This document shows, one piece after another, positions 24,501 to 35,927 of a stretch of 64,000 bases of DNA. Position 1 is the first letter of the stretch. Each line of letters opens with the position of its first letter. Source of the DNA: Talinum fruticosum. Taxonomy: Eukaryota; Streptophyta; Magnoliopsida; Caryophyllales; Talinaceae. The stretch covers positions 8,430,501 through 8,494,500 of the forward strand of contig JAITYX010000003.1 in assembly GCA_021018815.1 (NCBI GenBank), given 5' to 3'. The notes below the pieces were generated by a model, which saw nothing but the letters and a program-made list of their open reading frames with translations, ran no database searches and was not told the origin of the DNA. The position numbers and the translations under genes were made by a program.

Positions 24501-25253
24501 ATGTTTACTTGATGCAATTAGCTCAAGGTCCTTTAAGGAGAGTGAAAACATGGACAGCATACACGGTGAATGGAATGTTATTTCATACCGAGGCTCGAAA
24601 TGAAGGGAGGATGACCTTCAATTGTGGTGTTTGTGTGAAGGAACCGATGGAGGACATGTTGAAAATAATTACTATAACAGCTTGCAAGAAGTAGTTGAAG
24701 TTGAATATATTGGTGAACCAATAAAAAGGTGTGTCTTGTTTAAATGCGATTGGTTGGACCCTAGTCGTCCTCGGGAACTCGGTGCCATAAATTTAGTTCG
24801 TATGTTGAAATGCATCGTACAAGGCGTTATCATAAGTACTATCCTTTCATATTTGCTAGTACTGCAACTCAGGTGTATTATATGTCATATCCACAAGGGG
24901 TCCCTAGAGAAAAACCGAATTGGTTCGTCGTAGTGGCGAGAAAACCAAGGGCAAGAGTTGATGACTAATATACTATTCCTCTTGCATTTCAAGAGGATAG
25001 TATGGGTACAATCGATCCTATAATGGAAACTTTTCCGGACACTTTGGTTGATAACTCAATATCAACAGAAGAATTAGTTGATGATGTTATTTTAAACCAA
25101 GAAGATGGGATTGAGGATGTTATTGAAGAAGAGGATGGTGAATGGGACGATGATAACATCACCGATGGGGAAGAAGAACATCTCATATTCAATGATGTTG
25201 AAGAGGATAGTGAAGAAGACGATGATGATACTGATGATGAGGATGATGGCTAG
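21589..25253 (+). pseudogene. CACTA TNP2-type transposase, broken
   Basis: Likely start is ATG at 21589 or the in-frame ATG at 21607 (MDGPTHRRWIY), the usual start of the transposase-associated domain with its Cys-rich motif (CPCRKCKNRK). After a frameshift near 21865, the frame 21980-22903 holds the TNP2 core: KVIKNLGMDVHKNDCC..GSMLFYK, and RLGLCTDGFNPF with the first catalytic Asp. After stops, LDVMHIKKNF near 23290-23320 carries the second Asp. The 23341-24039 frame matches the DUF4218-type region (SHDCHVFMESLLPIAF; PPRFFNVMEHLPVHLV; YPFERF). The 24510-24960 frames match the DUF4216-type end (NYYNSLQEVVEVEY; GVPREKPNWFVVVA in another frame). The protein closes with an acidic tail (25002-25253). 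At least five frame breaks are visible. Domain names are from memory. Confidence 0.9.
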
Positions 25254-25495
25254 TTGATGATGTTCTTTTTATGTTGTTTTATATTGAATCACTTTCATTT
25301 ATGTTGTAATCAAATGAATTCTTATTAATGTAATGAAGGTGAAACAATTGAAGTGTAATTTCTTAATAGAAGAATATTTATATCTAACGCTTACATGTTT
25401 ATATGTTTACTAATGTTTATATGTTGTTTTATATTGAATCACTTTAATCATTGGATGTTTACTAATATTTTTATGTTGTTTATGTTAGGAAATAT

Positions 25496-27304
25496 GGAGA
25501 GAGGTAGAGGCAGGTCGAAAAGATCAGCTACTTGGGGAAGGGCTAGAAACATCGGTACCGATGGTGAAGGTAATGATGTAAGCACTTCTACCCCTCTCAA
25601 AACCCTCCTAACCTTCAGTCTCCCGTAGACGGAGCACTATCTCCACACTCCCCTTACAACCAAACTCCAATCTTATTTCCAACCTCCAAACATCCCACAC
25701 ATGCAAAGCCCAATGGGTGGGTCTTTCATCCCAAACCCTCCATATTCTCAACACGCTCATATGTACTCAAACTCGCCCAATACGTACGCATATAACCAAT
25801 ATGGTACGACCCTTATACCACGCATCCACATTGGTGCCGAACAAAGGCCACCACAAAGGCCTACAAATGATGGGGCAACTGATGCGGACAACGAGCAGGC
25901 TAGTCTTGAATCAAGCAATGCTAGCAGCTGGGAAAAGATTCGGATTGAGCCGGATGGTGAAGGGTAAGTGTGATAATAAGTAATAAAATAAATTAAGCTT
26001 AATATTAGAATAGTATAACTAATTGTTTTATATGTTTCTTGATTAGGTTTTTCCCATTGATAAAGTTGTGGGCACAATTTCCCACATCTTCCAAAGCAAG
26101 TATGACGGAGCATGGCCTACATGGGGTAAAGTTCCTCGATCACAACGTGATCTGTGATTTTATGAGTTCAAGGTAATGACAAATCTTTAGTTTTCCGAAT
26201 TTGAGATAACATAATGACTTATTGTGCATGTTTGAGCATTATATTATAATTTCATAACTTATAAACTACTTTTTCATTTATACAGAAATTCTCACTTGGG
26301 TCTCCAACCGATGAAGTCCAAATAAGAAGAAATTTGAGAAGAAAGGAAGTGATCGATTAAAGGACTTCATGCTGAAGGCAATGAAAAATAAGAAGTCGAA
26401 ATGGTTGGGTGACAACTACTGGCGAGAGTTGTTAGAATATTGGGAAACTGCTGACTACAAGAAGTTCCGTGAGCAGGCTCGAAAAACCGCAATGCTCGAT
26501 CAAGGTGGACTTGGTTCATCGCTCCATACTTGTGGCCCAATCCCTATGACGGAGCATAAGCGGCGATTGGTACATACCCCTTTAGTGATTACGCATGCAA
26601 CTATTAACATGTTCATATTAGTAAATTGAATCTCTACTAACTTTTTTGTATTTAGATGAAGGAGCTTAAAGGAGTTCTTCCTCTACCGGCCCAACTATTT
26701 TCACGAACCCACAAAACAAAAAGGGATGAATGGGTCGACCAAAAATCCAAGGCCATTTATGTGAGTAACCTTATATATGTAATTTTCATATTTTTCAATA
26801 TATGGTCTTCTATGACAACCTCGTGATAGTTACATGCCTCAAATATTTATATATTATTCAGGACAAGTTTCAAAAAGAGTGGGAAGAGTTGCAAAACACT
26901 CAACCCACTCAACCTTCTACTGATGACCCCAACTCTTCGAGGATCATGTCTCCACCCCTTCATAACATGAGTTGTGGGTCAAAGCCAATGCGAATAAGAA
27001 AGGTCGCATTTATGGACTTGGATCCGAGGCTAAAACTTAAAATCAACCATGTCCTTCAAATCACCGAAAGCTTCTACTCCGGATGACTCGGATTTGAGAG
27101 CAACGAGTGCATAATTTAACTTCTGAATTACATCAATGGATTGAGCATGCTCGTGTGCTTGGGTTGGAAAATAGGCAGCTTAAAGAAAAGGTGTACGGTT
27201 TACGTGAGCCAATAGCACGCTTCCTTGAATTTATGAAATCTCAGCAAGCATCCGGATCTCACCGTAGACCGAGTGCATCCACAAGAGGAAGAGGAAGAGG
27301 ATGA
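25496..27304 (+). pseudogene. CACTA TNPA-like protein (Transposase_24-type), broken
   Basis: Starts at MERGRGRSKRSATWGRAR (25496) and runs through a Pro/Tyr/Asn-rich segment with a frameshift (25600-25965). After an intron-like gap it continues as FFPIDKVVGTISHIFQSKYD and WPTWGKVPRSQRDL (about 26050-26155). Then come SKWLGDNYWRELLEYWE, GGLGSSLHTCGP (26369-26570), LPAQLFSRTHKTKRDEWVDQ (26680-26750) and a C-terminal coiled-coil-like helix (LENRQLKEKVYGL, 27107-27304) ending in RGRGRG. The GGLGSSLHTCGP and RTHK blocks identify the plant En/Spm second-gene family, whose products bind subterminal repeats. Exon joins follow GT/AG near 25964/26046 and 26568/26655. Stops in exons indicate decay. Confidence 0.8.
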
Positions 27305-27689
27305 GGAAGAGGATGAGGAAGAGGAAGAGTGAGGACCACTGAATTCATTGTGAACTTTTGTGTATTGGTGAACATTTTGCGAACTTTTCACATAATGTGT
27401 TTATGGTTCGTTGTGAACTTATGTATGGTTGTTTTTGTGAACTTGTGAATTGGTTTTAAATATGTTTGGATTGTTCATGATTTTGAATATGTATGTTGGA
27501 TTTGTATATCCAACTTGGATAAGTAGTTTGTGGCCGGCATACGTAAATGCCAAATGTAATTGTCACATATGTGAATGTTGGATTTGTATATCCATTCACA
27601 ATTTTTTGTATTAGGGTAACGAAAAATTAGAAAAAGCTATTTTGGAATTCTGTCAAGATAGCAATGGAACGAAGTGACGAATAGCGATG

Positions 27690-28005
27690 GATCAACGACG
27701 AATTAGCAGCGGATTAGCGACGGATCAGCGACGAATCAACACGGATCGGTGACGGATCGGAACGAATTAGCGACAAAATACAGCGACGGAAATACCACAA
27801 ATTCCGTCGCTAAAATTAGTGACGAAAAGTATTCCTTCGCTGATTTCCATCAGCTACGGAAGGAATTTCGTCGCTAATTAGCGACGGATTCGGAAATTTC
27901 CGTCGCTAAATTTTAGCGACGGAATTTTTCCGTCGCTATTTTCAAAAATCCGTCGCTATTTGAAAATTTTTCGTTGTTATTTCCAGTCGCTATTCGTTAG
28001 TTTTC
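27690..28005. repeat. Right subterminal repeats of the CACTA element
   Basis: Dense direct and inverted copies of (T)AGCGACGGAA and TTCCGTCGCTA fill this stretch, several forming hairpins (for example 27850-27960). Compared with the left end there are more copies and they are closer to consensus. Expected role is binding of the TNPA-type protein. Confidence 0.9.
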
Positions 28006-28233
28006 TAGTAGTGATTGTTTATCCCCGATATTCCATTATTAAAAAAAGAAAGTGAGAGCGTAAAAATTCTAAGATGTTCTCATAATAGTATGTCGATTTA
28101 AAAGATCTAACAACATCAATTTAAGGAGAACTGATGTCAACTATAGATTCGGGTATACTTGTATTAATCTCTTTATTTATTCGACATATTAAATTATGGG
28201 CTTATAATAGTTTTCACTATAGTTTTTCTAACA

Positions 28234-28918
28234 TATTTTAATATTACAAGTAATGATTAGATTATACTGATATCAATGGGTGGTCAATTTGAGGAAGATA
28301 TTTTATTGTTATTGGATCAAGAAGGCCATGATCACCATTAGAGTAGTTATATGGTTTTTCTTGTGATGATTAAAAGTAGTCGAATTGTTTAGTGTTAGTT
28401 ACCTCATGTTGCTAGTTGGTTTAGCTTACTAGTTTTTAATTTAATATGCTTGCTGTTTTAGTTGCCACTTGCTGTGCATGTCATCATTCTTGTTTTATAG
28501 CTCAATTAGTTTATTAGTGTTAATTTGTATTTAATCACTATTAGGTGGATGTTAGTGACGAAATTCCTTCCACCACTATAGAGATGCCATCTTAAGTACT
28601 TGCAAATATCCCTTGTATTGCACACGAAATTAACTCTATTATACAAGAATTCTCTCATCTCACACCCCGTGTTTTTTTGCCTTCCAAAATCTTTAATATA
28701 GGGCGCGTCCTATTTTTAAAAAAATAGTTGTTAGTTGTTCACTATTTGCATTATTATTTTTATTAATCGATAATATTAACTATTTGTAAAATTGACACTA
28801 ATAATGTATAGACACCTGGGTCTAGTATGTTATATAATCGTCCAAGTCCTCCAAAATATAATTTATTTTAATCTAAAATAAAATATGTCAATGTTTCATT
28901 AGGTGTGTGTATCATATA
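28234..28918. other. AT-rich intergenic DNA, nothing recognised
   Basis: No frame, repeat or terminal signal could be supported between the end of the copia LTR and the MITE at 28922. Confidence 0.6.
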
Positions 28919-28921
28919 TTA

Positions 28922-30091
28922 GGGTATTTTGGTTGGATGTAATCAAAGTGGTAATCCAATCAAAGTGGTAATGTTCATTACATTACCATGTTTGGTTACA
29001 AGTTTGTAATGTAATTAAAATTGATTGTAATGCAATTAAAATTGCATTGTAATGCAATTAAAATTGCATTGTAATCACATTAACCTCTACCTATGTAATT
29101 ACAATTACTTTGACATTTACTAAACAATCATGATTACATCCATCTTTGTGATCAAATTTTAACACATTTCCAATAACTTTCTCTCTCTCTCCCTCTCTCT
29201 CTATTCCATATCCTTTTTCTCCCTCCTCCTTGGCAATCAAAAAATTCATCAATTTGATAAAAGACTTGATTTTCTTTCTTCTATTATCTTAATATATAAT
29301 ATGATCGGTTGGTCATTAAGAGAAAAATTCAACTTCAACATTTTGAACTCAAAATTTAACTATTCAATAAAAAAGATAAAAAAGTTTAAATTAAATTTTT
29401 AGATCAACATTTTTTACTTGTTAACATTTATCTTTAATTTTTTTAATTTATCTTTAATTCAATAAATATTTATCATCAATAAAATAATTTTAGTTGGTAT
29501 TCTTTTATCAATGAAAAAAATTCAAAAGTTAATTATGTGATAGAAGAGATTAAAAAAGCTGAAATATAAATTTAGAGTTTAAAATTTTGTTATTTGGATA
29601 ACATTTATCTTCACTACGACAAACATTTATCGCCATTAGAATAATCCGTTTGATGTCTTTTGCCAGCAAAAATTTTAAAATTGGAAAATATGATAGAAAA
29701 GATTAAAAAAATCTAAAATATGATTTCGAATTTAAAATATTTTCGTATGGATAACATTTATTTTTGTTACAATATTTATGGCCATTAGAATAATATAATT
29801 GATATTTGTCATGAAAGAAATAAAACTTGATTATTTACAGAAAATATTTTTAAAAGCTCAAATTTAAATATGTAGCTCAAATATTTATTTAGATAACATT
29901 TATCTCCACTACAATAATTTAATTACTATTTTCTTCCATTGAAATAATCCATTATCTTTGTGATTACATTACACTTTTTATGTAACCAAACATGGTAATG
30001 TAATTATTATCCCATTATATTACATACCTAATTACATTACATAATTGATTACATTACACCCATATTGCATTACATCCAACCAAACGCCACA
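28922..30091. mobile_element. Tourist/Harbinger-like MITE, 1.17 kb
   Basis: Left end GGGTATTTTGGTTGGATGTAA and right end TTACATCCAACCAAACGCC form terminal inverted repeats. They continue as a looser inverted match for about 100 bp (ATTACCATGTTTGGTTAC against GTAACCAAACATGGTAAT). Flanking TTA (28919-28921 and 30092-30094) fits the 3-bp duplication of the Harbinger group. There is no transposase frame. The interior has a CTCTCT run at 29182-29212 and several ~150-bp degenerate repeats carrying GATAACATTTATCT (near 29420, 29597, 29750, 29898). A hAT or Mutator origin is less likely given the TSD. Confidence 0.75.
29029..29072. repeat. Two tandem 22-bp palindromes
   Basis: AATGCAATTAAAATTGCATT occurs twice back to back, each copy a near-perfect inverted repeat. 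It lies just inside the left end of the MITE and may have arisen by slippage on its subterminal repeat. Confidence 0.85.
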
Positions 30092-30257
30092 TTAGTTTTA
30101 ATTTAATATAAATACTAAAATTATTTAAGAGTTCGGCAACATAAAAGCATCTGATAATAACTTTTGTATTACATTGTCAAATTTTTCTGTTTTGGTAAAA
30201 GTTAAGCGTCTTTTCACCATTGACTAAATCATTTCTACACATTATTTTGGGCATACC

Positions 30258-30770
30258 TAGGGTTGAGTAAAAGTTTCAGGCACCTGGTTCTGGACCCAGA
30301 CCAGGTCTGAACCCAGTGGGTCCAGACTCGGACGCAGTTGAACCGGGACCGGAATCGGGTCCAAATTTTAGGGCCCGGTTACAACCGGGTCCGGAACCGG
30401 GTAATGAAATCATGGACCTGGATCCGGACCCATTACCCGGTTACTCGGTTTTATTATTAAAAAATAAAATAAAATATATATTTGAGACTCTCTTTATGTT
30501 TTTTTCCATGATATTTTTAAGATGTAAACTTGTAATTTGGTATTTGTTTTGTATGTGGATTTTCATTGTTAATATTGGATTATTAGTTACAATTACACGG
30601 TTGCAAAGCAAAGCAAATAGTTAAAATATAGGATAATTATTGGCTAAAATTTTACCCAAAAAACAGTAAAAATTGTAAAAACTAAAATGGTATCCTAACT
30701 AAAAACAAAAAAATAAAATGACAATCGGGTATGGCTAAAATGACCAGGTACTCAGTCCCACTCACTCCTA
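30258..30770. mobile_element. Non-autonomous hAT element, 513 bp, with 8-bp TSD
   Basis: Ends TAGGGTTGAG and CTCACTCCTA are imperfect inverted repeats. Both flanks carry the identical 8-bp GGCATACC (30250-30257 and 30771-30778), the hallmark of hAT insertion. The left third is rich in GGACCCGG / CCGGGTCC motifs of both orientations, as in many plant hAT-derived MITEs. No transposase is present; the 102-codon frame at 30316 is an artefact of the GC-rich repeats. Confidence 0.88.
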
Positions 30771-31173
30771 GGCATACCCAAAGGATAACATCAATTTACA
30801 ATCTATTCACCAATTCTCGATACCAATAAAAATTCAATTTCTTTTAGGTAAAAGTTAAGAGTCTTTTCATCAATTTACATTGTCAAATTTTTGGTAATAT
30901 TAGATATCAAAATATTTTAGTTTGTATATTTTTAAAAATTCATAATAAAAAATAATAATATTAGAGATGCTAATAAAGAAATCAAAATAATATTTTGAGA
31001 ATTTTCTAAATAATAGAAATTTAAAAAAATGAAAAAATATTATATGAGAGTGATATATAATAATTGCAGAAAATATTTCATTTTTACTCTTATATATTAA
31101 GATAGATACCATCCAATTTAAAAATGAACCACATATCTCAAATTACATGTCACATGTGCACCCCCAATTCTGA

Positions 31174-31177
<4 letters not shown>

Positions 31178-31204
<27 letters not shown>
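31178..31204. repeat. (TA)n microsatellite
   Basis: A run of alternating A/T after a poly-A stretch, downstream of the 3' end of the minus-strand gene. Confidence 0.9.
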
Positions 31205-31205
<1 letters not shown>

Positions 31206-31457
31206 CTTGGGCAGTGATCACAAGGGGCTGATTCACTTCCAAACAGTTTTACACAACAGCAAAAAATTGTTCAAAAAAACAGAAATAAAAACAAAAACAA
31301 AAGTTAAAAAAACATGTAGACGAACACCACTAACTAATAATAATTCCACCCCTAAATTACTCACCCAACAATTATTTCTGTCAAATCAGTGTACTTAGCG
31401 AAGCCCACACAATTATATCTCATAACCGAAAGAAAGAAGGTATCATCTATATATATT

Positions 31458-32155
31458 TCACCGGAGCCTCAGCATCCGGCAGAGGTTGTCCGTTGCACCC
31501 CCGTCCTCAATAATCTGATCACGGGCGGCTGCTGCCTCCACTTTGCAGCTCAGCTTCGGCTGTCTCAATGAGAACTTAGGCAGAGGCAGGCTGCTCGGCG
31601 GAGGAGAGAGACTGAAACGCTGTTCCAGTTTAGCAACCTTGTCATCAACCAAGCCACCAGCTATTGGCTGCGGGTCGGCCTTAGTTTGTGCTGGTTTTGA
31701 CGCGGTAACCCTTTTCGGGTTCAGGCTTTTGGGTTTGGCTTTTTGGTCTGCTTTCTGTAGGGAAGAGGAGAGAGAGGTTCCTTGTTGTTGTGTGTGATGT
31801 GTGGAGGGAGAGAGTGGAAGATGGGAAGAGGGAGAAGAGGAGGTTGATGAATGTTTTTGTGGTTGTGATGAGGGAAGAGTGTTGTTGGGTTTGGGTGGTA
31901 GACGTAGTTTGGTGGGAGGGAGAGAGAAGAGGAGAGAGAAAATGATGCTGTGCCTGTGGGGTTCAAAAACACACCCCCATGGCCATGCACCTTCTCCAAC
32001 TGTACATTGATATTACTTGCTTGTCTCGAAATACTTGAAGATCGAGCCACCTCCTGCCCATGATGAAGAAGATGATGATTTTGAGCTTTTGTTTTTGAGT
32101 TTTTGATTTGCTTGTTGGATAAAGAGAGTGATCTATCAGCTAATTTCGCCTCCAT
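31458..32155 (-). CDS. Small plant protein of unknown function, two-part gene
   Basis: The only convincing host gene. Minus-strand ATG at 32155-32153 opens MEAKLADRSLSLSNKQIK. The first part includes QEVARSSSISRQASNINVQL and a possible donor AAG|GTGCATG near 31995. The last part, in a different frame, runs from an acceptor-like TTCCCTACAG near 31753 as KADQKAKPKSLNPKRV, then GLVDDKVAKLEQRFSLSPPP and ATDNLCRMLRLR, stopping at 31458. The intervening His/Pro-rich frame (PHHNHKNIHQP) is either retained coding or intron, and the exact exon structure is uncertain. It is basic and Ser/Pro-rich, with no membrane segment or known catalytic motif. I do not recognise a named family; the orderly C-terminus and splice signals argue against chance. 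No neighbours suggest a role. Confidence 0.6.
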
Positions 32156-32607
32156 AGATAAACAAAACTAATTTTAAAAAGCAACTTCTTGTTTGATGAT
32201 TTACAAAAATAATCGAACAAAACATGTATAGGGAAAAAAAAAGATTGAATTGACTATGATCTGAAAAGAATAAACTCAGATCGATAGACTATATTTTGTA
32301 TTGGCACAAGAACTTGGAAATTTAGGGCTGTTCTCAAACTGATAGTTTGCTCGTAGAGATTAAAAGAAGCTATTTTGGATTGGATCCAATAACGAAATGA
32401 AAATTGAAAGAAAAAGGCTTAGCTAATTTCTGAACACGGCAAAAGGAGAGGGGGCGCTAATAAAAATGAACCCCTCCAAATAAAAAAGAGGTATGTGAGT
32501 AATTGGAAGATTTGGTATTTGGGTTGTGAGAAACCCCAAGGCTATGGAGGTCTCATCAAGAGACTTTATTTCGGTATCTGATGCTTCTTTCGTTGGACAG
32601 AAGCTTC

Positions 32608-32615
32608 TTTAAATA
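32608..32615 (-). promoter_or_regulatory. TATA box for the minus-strand gene
   Basis: The minus strand reads CTATTTAAAG here, 453 bp upstream of the ATG at 32155. The long gap allows a leader, perhaps with an intron. It is the best TATA-like site on that strand close to the gene. Confidence 0.4.
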
Positions 32616-32679
32616 GACCACAGAGGAGAGATATTAAATGCCAAAGTCTTCCAATTTTTTAAAAAAAATTGAACAATAA

Positions 32680-33699
32680 ATAATAAAACTATAAAGGTGT
32701 TGATATGTGTCTTGAGATGTGTTATATGTCTTTTTTTGATTTAATTTAATTTAATATGTTATCTAGTTTGAAATTCTAATATTTTAATAATTAAATTTAA
32801 TTATTAAATATGAAATTTTAATATCTATTTAGTTGGAATAAAATGATACCCTAATTAAATCAAACATATTCGTAGAAAAGTATCATTACATGTAATTTTA
32901 TAATTGTAAAAAATTATTTGTAAAAAATGATGTTACACAAATTATATGTTGTAACATTATTGCACTTTCCACACTTGGATAATACCATTTTTTTAATTTA
33001 ATATATGATAATATAATTTTTAAGTTAAGAGAAGACATTGAATGAGTGTATCGCAATTGGTACATTATACAAATTACACAAATAAAATATGATCAGAAAG
33101 ATAGCTAGTACATGTAATTAAAATTTATTTTTTTACTTTTGGAAAAAGTGTTACAGGAATTTCTATTGTTTCAACCGGAAAGATTCGGCAACATTGTTAC
33201 ATAGAATAATTTCGTTATTTGTAAAGTTTATCTTTTGGATTATTCTTTGCACTTGACATTGTGAAAAGTAGAATTACCAACTTAACATTGATAATAATTT
33301 TATAGGTTCATGGGATGTCACGTGACAGACTTTCATTCATTGAAAATCTTAAATATTACATGTGGTATAGTTATACTAAATTTATAAATTTAGCTTTTCA
33401 AGTGTTTATCGAAAGAAAGAAAATCTAATTTGTTTCGCAAAGACAAAGCACATTGGTAAAAATTATTCAGTCGGTTCGGGTCATCTCAATTTAGTTTTTT
33501 AAGTATTAGGTTGGATTTGATTCTATCGAATTTCAAAATTATTAATTTAAGTTAGAATCACTTTTACTAAATTTATTTAAAACAGTACAAACTTGCCATC
33601 AGGTCAATCTTTTTGTAGTTTTCATTTTAAAACTTCATTTCATTATTATTTATTTTATATTCACTATTTCGCCATTTATTTGTATCCTATGCGAGTAAC
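32680..33699. other. AT-rich intergenic DNA, nothing recognised
   Basis: Upstream of the minus-strand gene. No frames longer than expected by chance and no repeat ends were found. Confidence 0.6.
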
Positions 33700-34292
33700 T
33701 AGACTTGTCAATTTAGGCGGGCGGATTAAATATGGATCGGGTGTATCCAGGGTTCGGGTAAAATATGAGTTGGATATATTTCGAATTCGGGTAAAATACG
33801 GATGGTATATATCGTGTTATACGGGTTTCGGGTCGACACAATGGGTTGGGACTCGCCTTTTTATCATTTTTTTTCTTTTTTAATTATAAAATTCAACATG
33901 TTTTTGCTTAGAATTACCAATAATTTTACGAAAAAGTCAATTATTTGTATTTTTTAAAAGAATATTAAAAAATAGTCAAAACTTTTATTATCATATTTGT
34001 GTAAAGAACCCATTGAGTCGAGCGGTTTGAACGCTTGACCCGTTTAAATAAGGTCAATGAAAGATTGGGTCAATAATGGGGTTGAATAATAATGATTTGT
34101 TACGTTAATGATTCGTTTAAGGTTTTGGTATTTATTTCACCTCTTCTATTATACTAAGGAGATTTATATGAATATTTACATCATTTTCAAACACATCGAC
34201 AAAGGATTGACCTTGGTATGCATAACCGACGACCCATTTTATTCACCGACAAAAATTTGACTTTGTTTTAACCCGACCCTTTGCCCATCCTA
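33700..34292. mobile_element. Possible degenerate hAT-like MITE, 593 bp
   Basis: Left TAGACTTGTCAA and right TTTGCCCATCCTA are weak inverted repeats. The interior has GGGCGG/GGGTTCGGGT and CCCGACCC motifs as in the element at 30258. Flanks CGAGTAAC and GGAGTTAT are only partly alike, so a duplication is not proven. Old age would explain this. Confidence 0.4.
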
Positions 34293-34844
34293 GGAGTTAT
34301 GGTTCGAGTTCAACTAAAACATTTTCAAATAAATAAGAATTAGAGATTTACAATACACTAAAATTATTATTTTTAATTATAACATCAAAATTTTACATCA
34401 TTATAGTAATATTATTTCTACAAAATAAAAGTATATTATTTAAGATGTGAATAGGTATATTCAGTTCACCAAAAATACAACAAGTATAACTTGTGTACTT
34501 TTAGTACTTTTAATATATCACGCCATTTGAATCCGTAATTATATTTTTATTGAAATTAATTATGCATAACTTTTTATATAATGGGTTTTTATAAGGAAGA
34601 AGTTAAGAAATAAAACAAGTATTAATCTTCTTTTGTAAATGATTGCTTTAAAATATGTAATGTCTCTACAAATGATATGATATGATAAATAATTATTATT
34701 AAAAAAGTGATAAAGTGAAGGAAAAAATCATATAACATGCATAAAACATTCAATCAATAAGCCACAAAGTTAAAATCGTGGTTTTTATTGTCTTGACCCA
34801 ACAGTCGAAGGGTTCAGGTCGGATTTGACTCGCTAATTTGCGGT
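34293..34844. other. AT-rich DNA, nothing recognised
   Basis: No coding frame. It ends at the truncated 5' edge of sirevirus copy B, where TTTTCAAATTA occurs twice in a row (34845 and 34858 area), possible microhomology at the breakpoint. Confidence 0.5.
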
Positions 34845-35927
34845 TTTTCAAATTATGTTTTCAAATTACAAAAGGCTTTATATGGTCTTAAACAAGCTCC
34901 CGGAGCTTGGTATTAAAGACTAAGTAGTTTCTTGGTTGAAAATGATTTCAAAAGAGGTCAGATTGACAAAACTCTTTTCATAAAAACCAAGGGGAAAGAT
35001 TTTCTTATCGGTCGATTTATGTTGATGATACCATTTTGGGAGCTACTAATGAAAATCTATGTCAAGAGTTTTACGAGTTGATGAGATAGGAGTTCCAAAT
35101 GAGTATGATGACAGAGCTCAACTTCTTTCTTGATTTACAAATTAAACAAGACAAATATGGCATTTATGTCCATGAATCCAAGTATACCAAGGAACTTTTA
35201 AAGAAGTACAAACTACAAGATGTGAAGCATGCAGCAACACCTATGAGTAGCAGTTTGAAACTAGACTTGGATGAAAAAGGTAAAGTCGTAGATCGAAACT
35301 CTACAGAGGTATGATTAAATCTCTACTTTACCTCACATCTAATAGGCTAGATATCATGTTCAATGTCCGCCTTTGTGCAAGATTTCAAACCAATCCAAAA
35401 GAATCATATCTCACTCGCGGTCAAGAGAATTTTCGGATATCTTGCAGGGACTCGGAATATGGGTTTATGGTTTTCAAAAGACTCATAACTAACTTTCACT
35501 CGGATACTCCGATATTGATTATGTTGTATACAAAGTAGAAAGAGCACATCAAAAGCAATCCAATTTCGGGTCAATCCCCCATCTCGTGGCACTCAAAGAA
35601 ACAAAATTCTGTTGTTGTATCAACTGCCAACGCCGAGTACATTACAACTAGAGCTTGCTATGCTCGGATTCACGTGGATCAAGCGAGCACTTGAAGGATC
35701 TAGGGTTATCATTCACATCTATCCCAATCAAATGTGACAATCAATGTGCAATCGGGATTACCAAAAATCCGGTTCGAGCACTTAAAGACAAAGCATATTG
35801 AGGTCGTGTATAATTTTTAAGAGACCACTCTTGTACGAAATTTCAATTAGCTGATATTTTCACTAAGCCACTTAATGAAGATCAATTTTTCTTTATTAGG
35901 AATGAGCATGGTATGATTAATGCATGA
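34845..35927 (+). pseudogene. Sirevirus pol, copy B: RT end and RNase H
   Basis: Begins abruptly inside RT at the FKLQKALYGLKQ-type block, so gag, protease, integrase and half of RT are missing. The YVDD box near 35020 is frameshifted. Good blocks remain: MTELNFFLDLQIKQDKYGIY (35099 frame), YTKELLKKYKLQDVKHAATP, and SNRLDIMFNVRLCARFQTNP (35311 frame). RNase H follows with SWHSKKQ-type remains near 35585, and the end matches copy A, with TGA at 35925-35927. Its 5' edge is not an LTR or internal boundary of the element, so it reflects deletion or truncation. Confidence 0.9.

Larger units (their letters stand above)
20202..28013 (+). mobile_element. CACTA (En/Spm) DNA transposon, 7.8 kb, two transposase genes
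   Basis: Right end is TTTTCTAGTAGTG (reverse complement CACTACTAGAAAA). Left end is a degenerate CGCTACTACAAAG. Both are flanked by the 3-bp duplication ATT (20199-20201 and 28014-28016), as expected for the superfamily. Subterminal arrays of the GCGACGGAA motif and its complement occupy about 20262-20415 and 27690-27960. Inside, in the same direction, are a GC-rich first exon, a TNP2-type transposase and a TNPA-type protein gene, both interrupted by stops. The layout is that of a once-autonomous element; the damaged left terminus and broken genes suggest it cannot now move itself. Confidence 0.92.
19938..28233 (+). mobile_element. Copia-type 3' LTR split by a CACTA element
   Basis: AAGTGGAAGAT at 19928-19937 is a polypurine-like tract followed at once by TGTTGGATCATATTCC, a common start of plant copia LTRs. 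The LTR runs to 20201, is interrupted by the CACTA element (20202-28013, TSD ATT), and resumes at 28017. A likely end is TTTTTCTAACA at 28233. Without the insert it would be about 481 bp. The right border is inferred only from the CA terminus. The 19691-19937 stretch to the left is non-coding and would be the 3' internal part of that element. Confidence 0.5.

Noticed and set aside
27200..27391. Ser-run frame on the minus strand
   Set aside because: Antisense of the GAGGAA repeat at the end of the TNPA-like gene.
30316..30624. 102-codon plus frame
   Set aside because: Falls in GC-rich subterminal repeats of a hAT MITE that is bordered by an 8-bp duplication.
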